From assembly GCA_020650975.1 (NCBI GenBank), contig JAIPMN010000826.1:2948-66947 (forward strand): a DNA stretch of 64,000 nt, given 5' to 3'. Source of the DNA: Apostichopus californicus. Lineage: Eukaryota > Echinodermata > Holothuroidea > Aspidochirotida > Stichopodidae. Of this stretch, positions 21,301 through 64,000 are shown piece by piece; position 1 is the stretch's first letter, and every line of letters begins with the position of its first letter. A program made the position numbers and the translations under genes. Under the pieces are notes generated by a model, which was not told the DNA's origin, did no database searches, and was given only the letters and a program-made list of their open reading frames with translations.

Positions 21301-24300
21301 TCTTCCAAAATCTGTGAGTTACAAATTTACTTTGAAATCGACCTTTCACTGATAACTTTTTAATTCGTTGCTCAGAGCAAAGGAGGTGAAAATTTGAAAG
21401 CTTTTAAATCAATTAACAATAAAAATTAACAATAAAATCACACTTTGGATGAGCCTCATATGTGGTATATAGATCCACCAAAGTGAGTGCAAAAACTGTA
21501 TTATTGCCTGGGAGGTCAAAGGTCACTTCAGGTCAACAGAATTCTGAAAATGTTTTGACAATGTTTTGACTCCCAAAGTAAACATTGGTTCAACATCGTA
21601 CACATGGTACTTCACCCACCTTAGTGAGTAGAGTGTGCGGAAGAACCCTGCTGTTTTCTGTTGAACATGAGAACTCAGAAACATGAGGATATCATTATCT
21701 GATATGTAAGTTCACATTAGTGCATTAAAACCTGCTGTTTACTTGCCATGGGTTGAGTGGATGAAGGCAGTGGCATTAGAAGAAATGAAAGCTCCTCTCC
21801 GGCAGGTCGTGGGATCAATCCATGGCCTGCCAAAGTAAGTTGGGTTTTACATCCCTGAGGAGAAATACGGCTGTTTACCCATCGGAAATGGCTTCCAAAT
21901 TAGGGGACAATATTACACATGAACTAAAATCGTACATCGGCTTCTACCACATGCATGTGTGGCTTGCTTAGTGTAGTTATATTAGTGTGTTATATGATAT
22001 TATATGCAGGATTAAGGCCGATGTTGTAGTCAACAATGGTAAAATATTTACAAATCTTGTGTACATGTTCCGTTCTCACATACATGGGAGGATATCACAG
22101 ATTCTGTTGGCATGCTGGTGGATATTACAGTTTTATTCCAAATAATAATAGAGAATAATTGTAATTAGCATTGTAACTTTTTAACACCCATCCAGTCTGA
22201 GTAATGAATAACTAGAGTAGTATATGAATTTGCTTCTTATATTTATATATTAAAACACTAGTAAAATCATGACATGTGTAGAAGGAGATTTGATTTGATT
22301 TGATTTGATTATTTTCTTTTCTTCTTAACAGGAGAATCTTACTTCAGAAAGCATTCCGTCCAGTTGTATTCTAAATGGTGTTTTATGGTGGCTTCTCTCT
22401 GCCTCTTTGCCATCAGACTTCAGTCAGCCATCCAAACCATCTGGTCCATCAACAGAGGTATGGTTGATCAGTTTCCAAATAGATGTTTAGATCTGACAAA
22501 AGTTAGATTAATTTTAATAAATGTTGTTAACGTTGCTGTCTTTTTTTTTGGTTTATTATAGTATTTCTATATGTTATGCTTCAGCTGCAGGTTGGAGACC
22601 CAAACAGGCAGTTCACATTTGATATTTGGTTACCGTCGTGAAACTTTCTTTCTGGTCCATATGTGGATGACGGTGTAGGGCCTTCATATATAGAGGGACA
22701 GAGCCAAGTTTTAGTCCTGCTGGATATTGGAAGTTTACAGTTTAGACTCTTCCAGCTAATTTATATTGTTTTATCACAAAGTAGTATACATGAGGTACAA
22801 ATTATACATCAAATATCAGATGAGAATTAAGGTTATACATTGCAAAAGGAAGGGATCTAAAACATCCTTTGCTGGCATCTTTAGCAGATCGCTCCCATTA
22901 CAACAAACGACAGATCATAAACAAATGATCATTTCAATATTATGGAATATTTATTTAATTTATTTTGTGAGATACTGAGATCAGACATAAGGAAACGTGC
23001 CAAAATCTTGTAAGACATTCAACTCCAAAGAGTAAAAGAATATGAACATGGTCTCTGACTTTCAAGACATGCAAAAAAGAAGGGAAAAAAATTGTTAACT
23101 TTTTCTTTATATTTGAGCGTGAGAACAGCCTGAGTTGACACACTTCTAAGGATGTATTAAAAAGCCAGTGACTACAGGGTGACTACAAGGGACTTAAAGT
23201 CGCTTATAAAATAAGATCTATATATAAAATAAGATATATAGATTTGAAATCGTAGTGAGTTGGGAAATCAGGAGCAGTGATAAAACTTCCAGCCTTCACC
23301 GGGATTTGAACCACAAGGCTATGGACGCTGATTGTATGTCCAGAGGTTCGGAACCGGTAAGGAAGGTCGTAATTGCACTGTAGGTCTTTGTCACCTGTAT
23401 CAAACAATACTAGTTCTGTTTTGGTGATATATTTTGCCTTACTCTAGAGATCAAACATGATGCTAACCAACTCGAAATCATTTGTGATTCCTAAAGCCGG
23501 ATCTCGAAAGAGATACTTTGAACAGACTACATATATATAAATATATATATATTTCATAATACAACATGACACAATATTCAAGCATATTTGGATTTATATG
23601 TATAGGATTATATATGTGTACATGATTCCCAGATACTTCAACACAGCAGAAATGTTTGGGCCAGCCTGTATAGCAGCAATGAACATGGACTGAGTGTCAA
23701 TCGTTTCCAGCACCATGTTTTTGCCTATCGAGGGCCGACTGTCTTTCTTGTCAGTTGCAGCGATGGCTGCCGCTATGCGTTAGCAGTCGATGTTGAGTGG
23801 AGGTAAGATACAATAATATTATGGGATGCCGAAAATACAGCAACTTACGATGATGATATGAAAGTGCACGACGATGATATGATCAATATCATGTACTCTA
23901 CATCATCGTCGGGCACTTGTATATTACCACCGTAAGTTGTGGCCCTTTTGGCATTCCATATATATTTTACATTTCATATCTCATGCAATCACTTACATGG
24001 CCACTAGTAGAATAACTAACAAACTTTAAAGACGCATTCAAGTGGTAGACAATGTACCACATATCCTGAAGACAAAAAGTATTCCACCATGTTACAGTAG
24101 GTGAAAAAAATCTCCATATCTTATTTTGACTGGCTAATGCCTACTCTTACGTCAGGAAGTGGAGCTCAGTAGGTGATCTGTGATGTCATCATAGTAGATG
24201 TTCTTCAAAAGCCTTACTTTTCCTATCATAATCTTTCTGGTTGATTTATCCTTTAAATGTGGAACGATTGGACTGTCTGATTAGCTGTCAATGCTCTCTG

Positions 24301-27300
24301 TACGAAGATATTCCTCAATATGTAAAACTGTACTGTAGAAATAGTTTTACTGTCTGTAAAAATGATTTAACAGTTTATAAAGAAAGACAGAGACTTTTTG
24401 CAGTTCAATGGCCTTGGTGACAGTGTTTACTGTGCAGCTGTTGTGAGATGCATTCACAAAATATCACCAAATTAATAAAAAAAAAAATCTCTAATTTGAC
24501 AAATTCTCTAATTTGACAAAGTTTTATGATGATGCAGTTTTGACCAAAACATGTTGAAAACGTTCCAGCTATTTTGTTAAGTAAGAATCAACATCAGCCC
24601 CTGAAACATCCCATGTTTTGGTCTACAAGATTTGTATTTTTGGAAATTCTTTGGAATGAGGGAGCCGTTGGAGGAAAAGTAGTCATACTTGTTTTTACTG
24701 TTTTCCCTGAAGGTTGGTTCTATTACTCAGGTCACCTCTGCGAGTGGTTTCAAGTCACTTTAGGATACAGAAAGTTGAAATGTTGTATCACAATACCAGA
24801 ATTATGAAAACAGTTTTTTAAAGGAATATTGATAAACAATGCCATATGGATTCTTCAGCTAAACTAACAAGGAAAGGGTAACAGTCACATTTGGACTATT
24901 GTAAGCAGTCTGCATATACTGTTTGCTACAGGACATAATCTTGCTCTATCTTCACGAACAGGGTCATGGTTGGAAGTCCTTCAGTTCTACAGCCACTCCA
25001 CAGGTCATATTTTACGATCTTGTCAGTTAAATAGCTTACTACAGTCATTTTGTATACGATGACAGATATTTCACTTAGTTTTGACCAAAAAGACCTATTT
25101 TTGTTCTCACTAAAACACAGTCAGAGGATGGAAGTGAACTGGACTGTTGGTTCTTGGTCTAATATCAAACTATGCCATTATTATCTAAGGAAATCTTCCA
25201 AACATTAAAAAAGAATTAAGGAAAGTCCAAAGTTTCTATAATAAATAATAAATTTGACTGATAATAGGAATTTGTCATTCATTGGTTGATTTTGAATAAT
25301 TTTTCCCTTAATTTGTGTAATTTGGTGTCATTGCCATAATATGTATTTCTTCTTTTACTTTAACAGGGATGGAACAACCCCTTGGGGAGGTCAAAACTCT
25401 TTTTTCATACAGATATCACCATTCTATAAAATAGTTGAAGGTGAGTTGGAGTAAGAAAACCCATTTATCTAGTTGTTTACTTCAAAAGTGGGTAAAAAAA
25501 TTTGTTTTGATGTAATTATTACATTGTCATATTTGATATGTTTTGATAATATTATTGATATAAAATTGATTATATATATATATATTGTTTTAATTTGAAA
25601 TATTTGAAATACTATATTATTGATGATATCATTTGCTTTTAAACAGAAGGGGAAAAGATGGTACTATTTAACGAGAAATCTAGAAACATTCCAAAAGGTC
25701 TCTTTATCGGACGAGACAGGAGCAAATATTCCCTCAAAATCACGGAAGGGTTCCAGTCTGTTGAACATGATGGCCAGTCTGTAAATTTATTGGATGTGGA
25801 GGTATAAATGGTTCCTGTAAGAATTTGTATATAAACAAGCATGTCGGTTTCAATCCAAGGCTCACAGATTGAACTAGCTAAATTTTATAATTTGACATCG
25901 ACAGGATAGCAAATGTTGTATCTGTTGAATTATATATATCAATGCCAAGTTTTAGAAGCAGTATTTCTGTGGCAGAATATGTAATGCTTATCAGAATCAC
26001 TGAAGAGACAATCTCATATTGCGAGTAACTTCTCCACTTCATTGTTTTTCCCAATTCTACTGTACATATGGCTCAAGAGAAAGTAGCTCATTTTTGCCAT
26101 TCAATGCTTCATTACTGTTGGGAGTGGATCATAATGAGGGGTGGGGGGCTCTGGTTTCATCATATTACATGTTCTTCAAAATTTTCACTTTCACAGTTTT
26201 TGTTGTCTGTGTCAGCTTGGAAAGTGATATGCAATTTTAGAATTGTTGCATTGTTGTCATTAACCTCCTTAAGGCTTCATCGTCAAGTAATCTTCGGTTT
26301 CGATGAAAATCGTATCGTACGCAAATCATGAGGGTGTTATTTGTTGTATTGGTGACACCTCGCTTGTAAACAGGATATCTCCAGAAGGAATGCATGGACA
26401 AACTTCATACTTTTTACACTTAAGCCCCATATTGAGAAGAAGAAGAAGCCTGTTTGTTTTTGGAGAAGTTCAAAGATCACTGGTGGTCACCAGAGGTCAA
26501 ACTATGACACCTTGTAAACAAAATTATTCACAGCACAGTGGAGGAATGATTCGAAGGGAACTTTCAGTTATTAGATTCGTATTTAAGGTAGAGCTAATTA
26601 AAGCATCAAAACCTCAATGCGTTTTTGAAATTCAGGTTTTAAGAAATGGCTCTTTGTCTCTTGCTTTAAAACAATGGTAGATGGATTACAAAGGAAGACA
26701 AAGACATGTTTTAATTAATTGTCCTGATGGTGTCCTTCACTTTGCTCTCGCCAGATTGTTTTCATTAAATATCGAATAACCTTTAAACTTTCATGGCCTC
26801 CTCTGATCTAACTACCACCAGGATGTAGTTTTAGTTAAACAAAATCATAACAGTAAATGTTCTAATTGTTCTTTACGGTGCAGGTTTGGGGCTGCGGTGG
26901 CGGTGGAGCAAAAATTCAACAGATGGAACAGAAGAAGAGAGAGAAAAGGGATACAGAGAAAAATGCCAAAGTAAGTCCAGTTGAATCAGGGAAACAAGAT
27001 ATCGAAACCTTTGCCTTGAACCCAGAGTTACCGAGATAGTACTACGATTCCTTGCTGAAGCAAGATTGAATCTATGCGACGGTGATGACATGTATGTGTG
27101 TGTGTGTGTGTTTGCATTTGTTTTGCTATCTGACCGAGGACTTGAACAAAAGAATTTCAGGTCCTCGGTTGTGATTTCTAAAGAATCACCACGTCCTCGG
27201 AAGAAATCTATTGTATGGGGTATTGTTTAGGTTAGGGTACGTGGATTTGAACAATGGAAAATACAAAGGGGTCCTCGGTCTGAATGTAATACAAACATGT

Positions 27301-28028
27301 GTGTCTGTGTCTGTGTGTGCGATGCTTTGGCGTGCAAACACTACATGTGGTTGACAGTTTAATTGACTGTCTAATTGGTATGTGGAACCATGTTAGTGAG
27401 TAATAGGACCCTCTTCTGTGGAGATCAACAGTCATTTGTTGTCACCAGAGGTCAAAGTCTAAACTTTTCTTTGATAACTCCAAAAGTGAAGCTTGGAGAT
27501 GCACTCCATACTTGAGTATGCAGATCCAAAGGGGGAGTACCATAACGCTTGTATTTTCCGTTGAGACCAACGGTCCTTGGAAGGGTAGTCAAAGTATATA
27601 TGATGACTCCAAGTGTAGACTGTGGCAGCACTTCATGTGTTTATATGTCCACATGAGTGTGAGAACCATACTGATAAACTCAAAATGAAAATAAACAATG
27701 GTCAAAACTTCAAACTCTTGGGTACATAAAGTGTTCTCCGTATAATGTGTAGCAAGGGAACCACTAAGCCTGTTGACGCTCCGGTTACGAAAACATTCCG
27801 ATACATCGAAAGAAGCTTTTCTCAATCAGTAAATAATTGCTAGCATGACGGTCTTAGTACCAAGATGTGGTTCTATCAAATGTTACTGTTTTCTTCTTCT
27901 TTGATCAGGTGAAGTTACCGGGGGAATGGGATCAGAATCCAGACAGACTTCTCCTAGAATGGGGAGGCGTGAGACCATCTTACGGAGACCAGTTCAAGGC
28001 AGATTTTGGTCCGGATGCTCGTAGCTGA
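18333..28028 (+). CDS. TLDc-domain protein, MEAK7/RTC5-like (10 coding exons)
   Basis: Exons: 18333-18473, 18797-18850, 19606-19798, 21081-21313, 22332-22457, 23633-23802, 25367-25440, 25647-25801, 26884-26970, 27909-28028; phases agree throughout and give 450 residues, close to human MEAK7 (456). The start MGGTSSSSQ fits an N-myristoylation signal (Gly2, Ser6), a feature of MEAK7. Residues ~10-240 form a helical N-terminal region. The TLDc domain spans about 258-386: WASLYSSNEHGLS, YRGPTVFLV, DVEWR, then LDVEVWGCG. The C-terminal ~65 residues differ from human MEAK7: a Lys/Glu-rich helix, then KLPGEWDQNPDRLLLEWGG. MEAK7 signals to mTOR at lysosomes, and yeast RTC5 is a V-ATPase disassembly factor; a lysosome/V-ATPase role is inferred. 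The exon 1 donor (CTT|GTAACA) is weak; an earlier in-phase donor (AGT|GTTAGT, after 18408) would shorten the exon by 21 codons. A MITE sits 19 bases past the exon 6 donor. Confidence 0.82.
21507..21560 (+). repeat. Dispersed repeat segment with a DR1 motif (TLDc intron 4)
   Basis: Perfect AGGTCAAAGGTCA at 21513-21525 followed by a diverged remainder of the same family as at 16.6 kb. Confidence 0.45.
23208..23420 (-). mobile_element. Possible tRNA-derived SINE fragment
   Basis: Read on the minus strand, GGTTCAAATCC within TTGTGGTTCAAATCCCGGTG matches a pol III B box (GGTTCRANNCC), with tRNA-like sequence upstream of it and a body downstream that ends in an AT-rich stretch. The A box is poor and no target duplication was seen. 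It lies in TLDc intron 5, opposite to transcription. Confidence 0.4.
23822..23958. mobile_element. 137-bp palindromic MITE with TA target duplication
   Basis: Almost the whole element is one imperfect inverted repeat: the left half begins TGGGATGCCGAAAA, the right half ends, inverted, TGGAATGCCAAAAG, and both contain CAACTTACG and GACGATGAT. TA flanks both sides (23820-23821 and 23959-23960), which fits a Tc1/mariner-type MITE. It lies 19 bases after the exon 6 splice donor of the TLDc gene and would fold into a long hairpin in the pre-mRNA. Confidence 0.72.
26340..26530 (+). repeat. Diverged member of the AGGTCA-bearing repeat family
   Basis: Shares the run from AAACAGGATATCTCC to GGTCACCAGAGGTCAAAC with the copies at 16.6 and 51.8 kb. 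Its DR1 core has decayed to AGTTCAAAGATCA. It accounts for the 125-codon open frame at 26303-26680, which is not considered a gene. Another short member lies at about 27410-27480. Confidence 0.45.
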
Positions 28029-28103
28029 AGTTGTGCGTGTATCACTGCATGGAATTAATTGTATGGTCAGTTATTAAGTTAGCCCATGGACTAACGAAGT
28101 GGA

Positions 28104-28222
28104 AGTGTTTTCCCTCTGTTTGAAGGGAGGGGCACGGGCACGGGGGGGGGGGGGGCAGNNNNNNNNNNGAAGTGTTTTCCCTCTGTTGGAAGGGAGGGGC
28201 ACAGGGGAGGGGGGGGGGCAGG
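28104..28222. other. Assembly gap flanked by a duplicated segment
   Basis: Ten N bases (28159-28168) follow a poly-G run. The sequence before the gap (GAAGTGTTTTCCCTCTGTT, then AAGGGAGGGGCAC and G-runs) is repeated almost exactly after it. This looks like the same locus assembled twice across a poly-G break, although a true tandem duplication is possible. It lies ~80 bases after the TLDc stop codon. Confidence 0.8.
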
Positions 28223-29770
28223 ACTCCTATCCTGCAGAAGCAGTGTAGACTTATTCTTTTCATACCTTCAGTGTGTGTTACTTCCCAACTGTGAGGTATT
28301 GGATGTCCAACTGCACACATGCTAAAAGATCAAGAATTAATAAGCTCTTAAGGAGCAAAATGTGCAATGAAAAACTATTTATTTGAAGGAAAAAATGCAA
28401 TAGTGCCAAAGAAAGTTAGACAGTGAGGAGAATTAACATCACCGTACTAACAGCATGTGAAACAGAAAAATTATTCCTGTTAGAAGAGTACATACCTCTG
28501 GCCGGTTTGATTGGTAAAACTGACTTATTCTTACTCTTGAGATTAAAGTGAAGAAGAAGAGCAGTTCATTGTCATAAGAAGCAGCTGCCATGTTCTGGTG
28601 CTAGTATATCTTTGGTGTTTAATTAAAAAATCTGGAAATTGATCTCTCCACTCCAAATTAAATGCATTTCTTTCTTTTTGTTTAAATTAGTATCATGTGA
28701 AACCATATTCTGCAAGCTCCTTATGTTTTTTTAAAAGGTTGTGATACAGCTTTAACAAAACCGTCCACAGAAAGCATGTGATGTCTGATGCAGTTAATAT
28801 TAACCACAAATGATGTTTTAATAGTAGTGGGATTTAGAATCCAAAAGGGGAAATGCCATGGTGTTTATTTACAAAGAAAATATCATCTTTCAAAAGTGAA
28901 AGTCAAGAATATCCTTTCTACTATAAAAGAAATAAGAAAATAAAGGCATTTTCACATCTCATTGATCACAAATGAATATGTATATGAAATTGTCAATTGC
29001 TCATTGCAATTCAATTTTGCAAAGATCTCACACAAGTATGAATAATAATAGCATATCCTCCAAGGGTAACTAATACATTGGCCATAAACTTGCCATTTTT
29101 TCACAAAGGATGTTTTTGAAGTCAGTCAAATCGTTTGTATGATTTTAGCAAGATTAGGGTAAGAATTCTGCAGCAAAGTTTTATGCAGTACCTACAGGCC
29201 TAGAATTTTCTAATTTAGCCGCATGTTTAAAAATGAAAAGGAAAAAAAATCAAGTGCTTAAAATATCTACAGTTCTAAAATCACATAATTTACTGGTATT
29301 TCCTGAATTACAACTCACATCAGTTACTGCACAGGCTTTTGAGAGCAGTGCAATAATATTTACTGATAATAAGCTGATAATACAAGACTTATCTTAGGCA
29401 CTGAAATCATGCTGTCTCATTAACGGATGACTGTTAACTAACTCAACATGTGTTGATGTTCTAAATGTCTACTGGTAGAAACGAAAGGTTTCCACTGGCA
29501 AACACCAAAATCCACTGGCATAATTTCACTATCCCAAATTTCAAGGCCTGGCCTATTTGCTTCTAATCTTGGAAACGTAGCTTCAGAATGGCTGTACATT
29601 ATGACCTAGAACGTAATATATAATGTGAATAATTCGTAATGTCTAACAGAATATTTATACTTTATGCTGACCATTCATTTGATTGTAACTTTGTATCGTG
29701 CTGACCAAACCATAGGATATTCACACATCGTTTGACACCTCTGTTTCTGACTATAATGCTGACTATTGTA

Positions 29771-30066
29771 GGAGTGTTAGCTCAGTGGTTAACGCCGGTG
29801 CCTTTCAATCATAAGGTCCCCGGTTCGAGTCACTCCCAGATTAATGTATGTTGTTCAGTTACAGAGTTGTTGACAATTAAAAATTCATAATCATGGACAT
29901 TAAATATGAATGTAAGAGACTGACTTCGGTCAGCTTGCGGCTTTGATAAGCCAATGAGGCTTCTTCGCAAGTTCCTGCTTGCAGGAGATCTAAAATACAT
30001 ACATACATACACCCACCCACACACACATACATAGATACATACATACGTACATACACGCAAACATAC
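29771..30066 (+). mobile_element. tRNA-derived SINE with ATAC microsatellite tail
   Basis: The head at 29771-29837 is tRNA-like: GGAGTGT pairs with CACTCC, the A box is TAGCTCAGTGG and the B box GGTTCGAGTCA. The anticodon stem is short with an 8-base loop, so it is a SINE head and not a working tRNA. The ~150 bp body includes a GC-rich part with a hairpin (TTCCTGCTTGCAGGAG) and ends in (ATAC)n at 29990-30066. No target duplication was identified. Confidence 0.65.
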
Positions 30067-32915
30067 ATACAAAGCATTCTATCTGTATGATCACTCACCT
30101 CATACTCGATATTTATCATTTAATCCAAATCAGACATTTTTTGTGATAAGTTAACAGTAAATGAGGATTACCTACTCTTTCGAGGATCATTACTAGACAG
30201 CATAGGAGCTGATGGAATGATCACACTCTACCTGACCCTTCCTCTTTGCTCCCTCCCCTCATCCCCATCCCCTCCCCTCATCCCCCTATACGTTACTCTG
30301 TTCTATCCATTCTCCCATTTCATGCCTTCTTCATCCCCTCCCCTTCCAAAAAAAACAAGGGTAAAAATACTTTCAACAGACTTAAAAGTAGTCTGAAAGA
30401 GATATAGGGTCGTACTCTGTATCAAGATGTATCTGAATGTACTTTTCATTACACATTTCATAATTTTGAAGCAATTTAATATGATGTAGATTATCTATAT
30501 TATAAATGTTCATATCTTAGGGTATCATGAAAAATTGTATAGGTATAAATATTAAATACAAATAAAATGAAGAATTATTATCCAAATATTTTTCTCTATT
30601 GTTATTATTTGTGTTTTTGGTGATCTCTATAATGTAACCTATATCAAACTGATTTATTGAGTTTTGCCCATTAAATCATGAACTTAGCAAGTATCTTCTC
30701 AAACTGTGTCTGTTACAACTGGTCTCTTGTTTTCTTGGACTGTCTGAAATTGTTTTCTAGTCAAAGGGAGGAGAGGGGTGGGGAAGGAGGTGGACAGTAA
30801 TCCAGAAATCAGTTATTTATGATTACATGTTGGTCTGACATCTTTGCCTTTAAAGCAAAAAAGATCATTAATAGTAATAAAAATGTTGAAATTATTTACA
30901 GATTGGGGTTATTATGTGAGGTGGGGGGGGGGGGGTGGAGCTATAGGGTTCTATATGCCTGGGTAAATTAAGGGGCTTAGGAACATAAGGAGTGAAAAAT
31001 AATTTACTCACATTTTCATGATATAGTTAAGAACAAACTGATGAGTCGCAACAAGGTAGTCAGTTGATATAATTGTCCTGAGGGTCCGATTTTCCGAGGA
31101 ATAGGAGCAGGACGGCCACCCGAGGACTGGTGAAAGTAGAAGCGTATTATAATGCTCTGAAAATATGCCTAAGACAAATAGATCACTACCGTTGACTACA
31201 CCAGAGCATTCATGCGTCTCGCTCCCTTGATCTATGAATAATTTAAAACTGGTTAACTGTTCAGGAATAGCCTACCATAAGTCACTTAATGTCTATATCT
31301 ATACCGTATATATTTATTTATACACAATAACAGAAGATTAAAATAATAGCAAGCCAAATTAATTTTTTATTTAAACTTCCTTGGGTTTATGGTTTAGTGC
31401 CCCTTTCTTAGTCATTCCTATGGATTGCTATAGGAGAAGTCGGTTGAAGCCACTAGCATCTTTCGCGGCCAAGGGAAACTTTAATAAAAGGATTCTTGGG
31501 CGTCTCATGTCAACTTGATGGCGCCCTCCGAAATCGAATTCAGTTGTTCGTTGCGGATAAAGCCGTGATGGTTGGAAGTCAATCGGGATTTTCCAAGTTC
31601 ATTTGCTTCTTAAAATGAGGGGAGGTATGGGGACGCGTGGGGGGGGGGGGGGGAGGTGCGGTTTGAAGATCTTCCCAGAAAAATGTTAGTTTTGTTACCA
31701 CAGCGGTGGTGCATTTACGGTGGTTCGTTGGAAATGTCATTTAAGGAAATGGATTTTTTTGCGCTATTCCCAATCCGCTGACCCTTTTCTTCATTATTTT
31801 TTCTCGATAAGAAAAGTCGAATTTCTAGAAACTAATTTCTGCACATCTGGACTATTTTGTCAACTTTCGGTGTTAAAAATTAAATGGCAAAATTTGACGC
31901 ATTATTGCGTCTTCGGGGGTGGGGTGACATATGTTCCCGGCCCTTTATTTATGGTAGGCCTTCTGCCAGAAGAAGAATACATATCAAAACTTATTGATTA
32001 ATCCACAGATCTGTGAATTACAGTTTTGGAAAGAGACAGAATTAGTATTGTAGCCCTATTCCAGATTCTTCATCACTACCGTAGAATAGATATTTGGGGT
32101 ATGTGCGAACCAGTTGTTAATAACTTATTGCCTGAGATAACTCCCCAATTCAGTTCACTTCGCATTCCCTCAAATCCCCCGGCCCAAATATATTTCTTTT
32201 CCTGTAACATTTTGAAATTTACAATATATAATGAACATACAGTACATTACTAGAGGTAGAAATGTCGCGCCTTCCAAAAGCTACATTCTTTTCTTATTAG
32301 AGAGGGTTTATTCCTTTCAAGTTTTCACGTTTCATTGCACAAATTTACAACTGCATTACGCTCTACTCTGTACAGAACTACAGGTTGTACTAGATTTTCC
32401 TACTTCGGCCTACTTCCTGTAGGTAATTGACGTACTACTTTAATACACACATGCGCGATTTCCACAGATGTGTAGTTCTGCGAGGACCATAGAAATTTAT
32501 CCTAATCAATTTCTATGGCGAGGACTACCGAGGAAAATGTTGGTGGAAGGATACATGATGTCATCCACTTGCCCCAAGTATCAAACAAGATATGTTCCCT
32601 GAAATTAATAGAGTATTTATTATAATTATCTGAAAAAAATAAGCGTAAATATAATTTAACATTCATCAATGGTCATTTTGATTTTTTTAATATTAAAAAA
32701 CGATAGAAATACCTTCTTAGGTTCAGATATATTAAATTCTTATAATGGCGAATATATACTGGATCTACTTTTCTTTTACTACAAATAGTCGGCCGATACA
32801 CGATCAGTGGCCGGGAAAGATAGCACAATTTCAACTCAGTTTTCCATGTAAAGAACGACTTCAATCATTACACTAAAGAGTGAATTTTGGAAAGAACGAA
32901 GAAAACCGACGCAAC

Positions 32916-63475
<30,560 letters not shown>

Positions 63476-64000
63476 GTGAGTAAACCAGCCATGTTGGGCG
63501 GAGGTTTGGGGGTGGGGGGTGGGAGTTTATCCATTGGGACATAAAATAGACCCAGTAGGATGCTGCTTTCATTCTACATTGTATGGTCGTATTAGGAGTT
63601 CCAGATTGTCTCACAACGTTTTGACTTATTTGAAACTGTTTTCAAACGTTACCCATAAGTAGTGCTTATGTAGAAAGGTGACTGCAGAGAGAGGCATTTG
63701 TACTTGGAACATCGATCTGTCTCTGTGTATGTTTCAAACTTTAATGCAGTGTTTAATTTTTTGGTGTGCAGTTTTACCAAACCATCTTTCCTGTATGTTA
63801 CTCAAAACTAGATTGATATTATGAATAGTGTTGAGGAAACTGAAGACACCCGTCTACATTTTTTCCATCAACCAGATGTTTTTATTATCAGTGATGAGTC
63901 CATTCAAGTATATAACTCAACATTGCCTCACTCAGATACCTTTCATATCAGTATTTATGAAAATTTTGAAAAGGAAATCAGAAATGTTTTATCAAATTCT
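63476..64000 (+). other. CLTC: Start of clathrin intron 28
   Basis: Begins with donor GTGAGT after exon 28 and runs to the window edge. No further clathrin exon (proline/glycine/tyrosine-rich tail) was found here. Confidence 0.8.

Larger units (their letters stand above)
28029..32915. other. Intergenic region between the TLDc and clathrin genes
   Basis: The first part should be the 3' UTR of the TLDc gene; AATAAA occurs at 28939-28944 and 30561-30566, either of which may be its poly(A) signal. A SINE lies at 29771-30066, poly-G runs occur near 30922 and 31640, and the rest shows no gene. The clathrin promoter and 5' UTR must lie in the last part: no TATA box was recognised, but an 11-bp perfect inverted repeat (CCATAGAAATT, 32487-32497 and 32508-32518) sits ~400 bases before the start codon. 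Confidence 0.45.

Noticed and set aside
26303-26680. 125-codon open frame in TLDc intron 8
   Set aside because: It largely overlaps a dispersed repeat member and shows no domain.
29771-29837. Functional tRNA gene
   Set aside because: The anticodon stem is short, the loop has eight bases, and the sequence continues into a SINE body with a microsatellite tail.

Overview
The window is nuclear DNA from a multicellular animal: AT-rich, intron-dense, with GT-AG introns of about 0.2 to 10 kb, many minisatellites, MITE-like DNA transposons and SINE-like repeats. A clathrin heavy chain very close to the vertebrate one, a gustatory-receptor-like 7TM gene and a foldback transposon with sub-repeated arms (a style known from sea urchins) suggest a marine invertebrate deuterostome, perhaps an echinoderm. 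The phylum is inference; no rRNA, mitochondrial or lineage-diagnostic sequence is present.

Layout. (1) 1-7.45 kb: a repeat copy at the left edge, then a three-exon minus-strand gene for a seven-helix membrane protein resembling the gustatory receptor-like family (2043-5155), and a small PHD-finger-like remnant near 6.7 kb. (2) 7.45-8.67 kb: a complete foldback-type transposon whose arms are arrays of a ~16 bp unit around a 12 bp minisatellite core, flanked by a perfect 8 bp target duplication. (3) 9.5-10.5 kb: a gag-like fossil fragment abutting a long inverted repeat. (4) 10.75-14.46 kb: a minus-strand gene whose main exon encodes an N-terminal NERD-type nuclease fold joined to a superfamily 1 (UvrD-like) helicase core; this is the most unusual gene here. 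(5) 15.4-17.45 kb: a second copy of the left-edge repeat, a 161 bp MITE and a hAT-like element with an 8 bp target duplication and an assembly gap. (6) 18.33-28.03 kb: a ten-exon plus-strand gene for a 450-residue TLDc-domain protein of the MEAK7/RTC5 type. (7) 28-32.9 kb: intergenic DNA with a SINE. (8) 32.92 kb to the right edge: clathrin heavy chain, 28 coding exons giving about 1,632 residues; the C-terminal tail lies outside the window.

Clathrin is the endocytic coat protein. MEAK7-like proteins act at lysosomes, which is a loose functional link but no evidence of co-regulation. The clathrin gene carries two twin hAT elements in its 10 kb second intron and two tandem duplications across exon edges that copied a splice donor (exon 15) and a splice acceptor (exon 18); in both cases only one copy keeps the reading frame.

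All exon boundaries were set by eye from reading frame, phase and splice consensus. No database search or alignment was run.
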